DNA of 64,000 nucleotides from the NCBI RefSeq assembly GCF_022878925.1, contig NZ_CP084627.1, positions 744,001 to 808,000 of the forward strand, given 5' to 3'. Below, piece by piece: positions 61,633-64,000 of the stretch. The notes under the pieces were generated by a model. It ran no database searches. It had not been told where the DNA came from and saw only the letters and a list, made by a program, of their open reading frames with translations. This DNA comes from Caballeronia sp. TF1N1 (GTDB lineage Bacteria > Pseudomonadota > Gammaproteobacteria > Burkholderiales > Burkholderiaceae). The position numbers and the translations under genes were made by a program. Each line of letters opens with the position of its first letter. Position 1 is the stretch's first letter.

Positions 61633-64000
61633 TCAACGCCCCGCGCGCTCCAGCCGCGCGGCGACTTGCAGAATCGCTTCAATAAGCTTTTCCGCAGGCA
61701 CGGGCTTCGTCATGTGCAACTGGAAGCCCGCAAGCTGCGCGCGCAAGCGGTCATCCGTCTGCGTATGTCCCGTCAATGCGATTGCCGGCATGCGCCGATC
61801 CAGCGACACACGCCGCGACGCTTCGAGTTCGCGCACCTGACGCAGCACTTGATAACCGTCTTCCTCGCCAAGCACGATGTCGCATAGAAACGCATTCGGC
61901 CACGCCTCGGCAGGCGTCGCTTCAAGCCAGTCGAGCGCTTCCGTTCCCGACGCGGCCAACCGCACTTGTGCACCAGCCGTTTCCAGAACGGCTTCGAGCG
62001 CTTCGCGGGCATCTTCCTGATCGTCGAGCACCATGATCGAAAGGCCTTTGAGCGCTTCGGCAACGTTCGCTTTCGGCTCGGCCAATCTCGATGCATCGTC
62101 GGCCTCGACGACAGGCCGCAACGGCATGACGGCGACATACGCGAGATGGCCATCGACGTAATTCACCGTGAAACTGCCGCCCGTGCTAGTAAGCGCCTCT
62201 TCGAGCCGCGCCGCCTGTTCCTCGGTCAGCGGCGCGGGCTTATTGCCGGGGCCGAGCACGCACAAGCGCACCTGATTGTCTTCGCGCTCCACTCGCAGTT
62301 CGACACGCGCGCCGCGCGTTGCCGCGCGAACTTCCGTGCGGCACAGATCGGCGATCACGAACTGCAGCACGCCGGGATCGCCCGTCACGCGAAGATCCGG
62401 CTCTGTCATCACCGTGAAGAGATGCACGCCGTGCTCGATGATCTCTTCATGCAGTCCATCCACCACGCCGGCGATCAGCGAGCCGAGTCCTACCGGTTGC
62501 GACGATACCTTGCGTTGCGCGTGCGCGAGTTCGCCTTGCTGCGATTGCAGCGACCACATGCGTGCATAGACGCCCGCGCGTTCGATCAATTCAGCATGCT
62601 GCCCCTGCTCCACGATGCGCCCGTGCTCCATCACGAGAATCCAGTCTGCATTGACCACGGTCGAGAGCCGATGCGCGATCACAATCGAGGTGCGCCCTTG
62701 CGCGAGCCGGTCGAGTTCGCTTTGAATCGCGCGTTCCGAACGGGTATCGAGCGCGGACGTGGCTTCATCGAATACAATGATGCGCGGGTCCTTCAGAATG
62801 GCGCGCGCAATTGCAATGCGCTGCCGCTCGCCGCCCGACAGCCGTACACCGCGTTCGCCGACACGCGTCTCGTAGTGATCGGGCAAGCGTTCGATGAAGC
62901 CGTCGAGTTGCGCCGCGCGCGCCGCACGCACGACATCGGCACGCGTCGCCGATGGGCGGCCATACGCGATGTTGTAGGCGATCGTATCGTTGAAAAGCAC
63001 CGTATCCTGCGGCACGATACCAATGGCTTCACGCAGACTCTTCTGCGTGATCTCGCCGAGATTCTGTCCGTCGATGGTGATCACACCGGCCGTCGGCTGA
63101 TAAAGCCTGAAGAGTAGTTTCATCAACGTGGACTTGCCCGACCCGCTGCCGCCCACCACCGCGAGTTTCTTGCCCGGGTGCGCGCGAAAGTCGATATCGC
63201 GCAGTATCTGCCGCGCCGGATCGTAGCCGAAATCCACGTGCTGGAACTCGATCTCGCCCGCGCTCACCACGAGCGGCTTCGCGTCCTGTTCGTCGATATC
63301 CTCGCCACGCCGTCCGCGCGCAAGCAGAATCTCGAACATGCGTTCGACGTTCACGATTGCATCGTTGGTCTCGCGAAACACGAAACCGAGCGTGTTCAGC
63401 GGCGAGCACACCTGCACGATATACGCGTTCACCAGCACGAGATCGCCGACGCTCATCGTTCCCGCAACCACGTGTTGCGCGGCAAGCAGCATGACCGCCG
63501 CAATGCCCACCGCGATGATGGTGCTTTGCCCGACATGCAGAATGGTCAACGCGCGTTGATTCGCGGTGCGTGCATGCACCCATTGTTCGAGCACGCTCGA
63601 AAGCCGGCCGCGTTCGACCTCTTCGCTTGCGAAGAGCTTGACCGTTTCGTAGTTGAGCAGGCTATCGACGAGACGGCTGTCGGACTTTGCTTCGAGCCGA
63701 TTGACCGCGCGCTGAAAGCGCATGCGATAGCGCGTGAAGATGAACGTATAGACCGCATAGCACACGAAGGTCACGCCAATCGCCAGCAAAAAAGTCGATG
63801 CATACTGGCTTACCATGATCGCCACGACGGTGCCGATTTCGATCAATGTCGGCACGATCATGAAGATCGCCACGCCCAGCAAAAAGCCGATACCGTCCGC
63901 GCCCTTCTGCACGTCGCGCACCACGCCACCGGTTTCGCGTTGCGCATGAAAACGCGCACCCATGTTATGCAGATGCGCGAACGTACGCTCCGTAAATGAC
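61633..64000 (-). CDS. ABC exporter (Atm1/HMT1-like) fused to kinase-like ATPase region and receiver domain, 5' partial
   Basis: The gene runs off the right edge; its visible part encodes about 788 residues. The frame stays open to 64000 (RTFAHLHNMGARFH), so the ATG at 63963 is not the start. In order: ABC transmembrane region; nucleotide-binding domain with VVGGSGSGKSTLMKLLFRLY, LSGGERQRIAIARAIL and VFDEATSALD; a region of about 150 residues like a degenerate histidine-kinase ATPase (SLIAGVVDGLHEEIIEHGVH, DPGVLQFVIADLCR); and a complete receiver domain (IMVLDDQEDARE, phospho-acceptor Asp in LCDIVLGEEDG, Thr in ALTGHT and Lys in MTKPVPAEKL). Transport role unknown; signalling fusion inferred. 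Confidence 0.85.
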   Translation of the reverse strand, partial: SFTERTFAHLHNMGARFHAQRETGGVVRDVQKGADGIGFLLGVAIFMIVPTLIEIGTVVAIMVSQYASTFLLAIGVTFVCYAVYTFIFTRYRMRFQRAVNRLEAKSDSRLVDSLLNYETVKLFASEEVERGRLSSVLEQWVHARTANQRALTILHVGQSTIIAVGIAAVMLLAAQHVVAGTMSVGDLVLVNAYIVQVCSPLNTLGFVFRETNDAIVNVERMFEILLARGRRGEDIDEQDAKPLVVSAGEIEFQHVDFGYDPARQILRDIDFRAHPGKKLAVVGGSGSGKSTLMKLLFRLYQPTAGVITIDGQNLGEITQKSLREAIGIVPQDTVLFNDTIAYNIAYGRPSATRADVVRAARAAQLDGFIERLPDHYETRVGERGVRLSGGERQRIAIARAILKDPRIIVFDEATSALDTRSERAIQSELDRLAQGRTSIVIAHRLSTVVNADWILVMEHGRIVEQGQHAELIERAGVYARMWSLQSQQGELAHAQRKVSSQPVGLGSLIAGVVDGLHEEIIEHGVHLFTVMTEPDLRVTGDPGVLQFVIADLCRTEVRAATRGARVELRVEREDNQVRLCVLGPGNKPAPLTEEQAARLEEALTSTGGSFTVNYVDGHLAYVAVMPLRPVVEADDASRLAEPKANVAEALKGLSIMVLDDQEDAREALEAVLETAGAQVRLAASGTEALDWLEATPAEAWPNAFLCDIVLGEEDGYQVLRQVRELEASRRVSLDRRMPAIALTGHTQTDDRLRAQLAGFQLHMTKPVPAEKLIEAILQVAARLERAGR

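Overview
The window looks like chromosomal DNA of a Burkholderiaceae beta-proteobacterium of the Paraburkholderia/Caballeronia type. This is inferred from high GC, GC-ending codons, many ATGA/GTGA gene overlaps and the mix of gene families. No rRNA, tRNA, CRISPR array, prophage or intact insertion sequence was seen. The assignments rest on reading protein motifs, not on database searches.

Layout. 1-5.2 kb: the end of a cellulose-type exopolysaccharide operon (BcsB, then a BcsC-type outer-membrane exporter). 5.5-12 kb: housekeeping and stress genes (GH15 glucoamylase/trehalase, a small membrane peptide, a CPA1 Na+/H+ antiporter, TerC, an NhaR-type LysR regulator, an HPF/RaiA-like protein and a 59-residue acidic peptide). 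12-22.3 kb: one long minus-strand operon for import and breakdown of a biuret-like or ureide nitrogen source. It holds allophanate hydrolase, a Tat-exported BMP-family binding protein, two permeases, a duplicated-ATPase subunit, biuret hydrolase, a formamidase-like nitrilase, a second cysteine hydrolase, an AtzH/HpxZ-like protein and a terminal GntR/FCD regulator. A strong operator-like palindrome sits at the head of the operon.

22.4-26.8 kb: an orphan glycosyltransferase, an FAD monooxygenase and an outer-membrane barrel made of two tandem homologous halves. 26.9-37.5 kb: a compact plus-strand glycan operon (PIG-L deacetylase, six glycosyltransferases of GT2, GT4/GT1 and GT9 type, a heptose-bisphosphate-phosphatase-like HAD enzyme, a carbamoyltransferase, a UDP-xylose-synthase-like SDR). 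It suggests a carbamoylated, heptose-containing glycan or glycoside, but no flippase, polymerase or exporter lies with it.

37.6-45 kb: an adhesion island on the minus strand (YadA-like trimeric autotransporter, then chaperone-usher pilin, chaperone, usher and tip adhesin, then a 46-residue Ser-rich peptide). 45.3-61.6 kb: a type III secretion region. Left of it lie a putative self-cleaving effector with a DUF1521/MIIA domain, an Ala/Gln-rich protein and a ribbon-helix-helix regulator. The apparatus genes follow in the order sctC-D-F-I-J-K-L-Q-R-S-T-U-V-N-O. Two features stand out. SctU ends before the NPTH autocleavage domain and no sctP follows sctO, so both halves of the known substrate switch are missing here. 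sctQ carries a well-placed internal ribosome binding site and in-frame GTG that should yield a separate SctQ-C protein. 61.6-64 kb: an ABC exporter, cut by the window edge, fused to a kinase-like ATPase region and a receiver domain.
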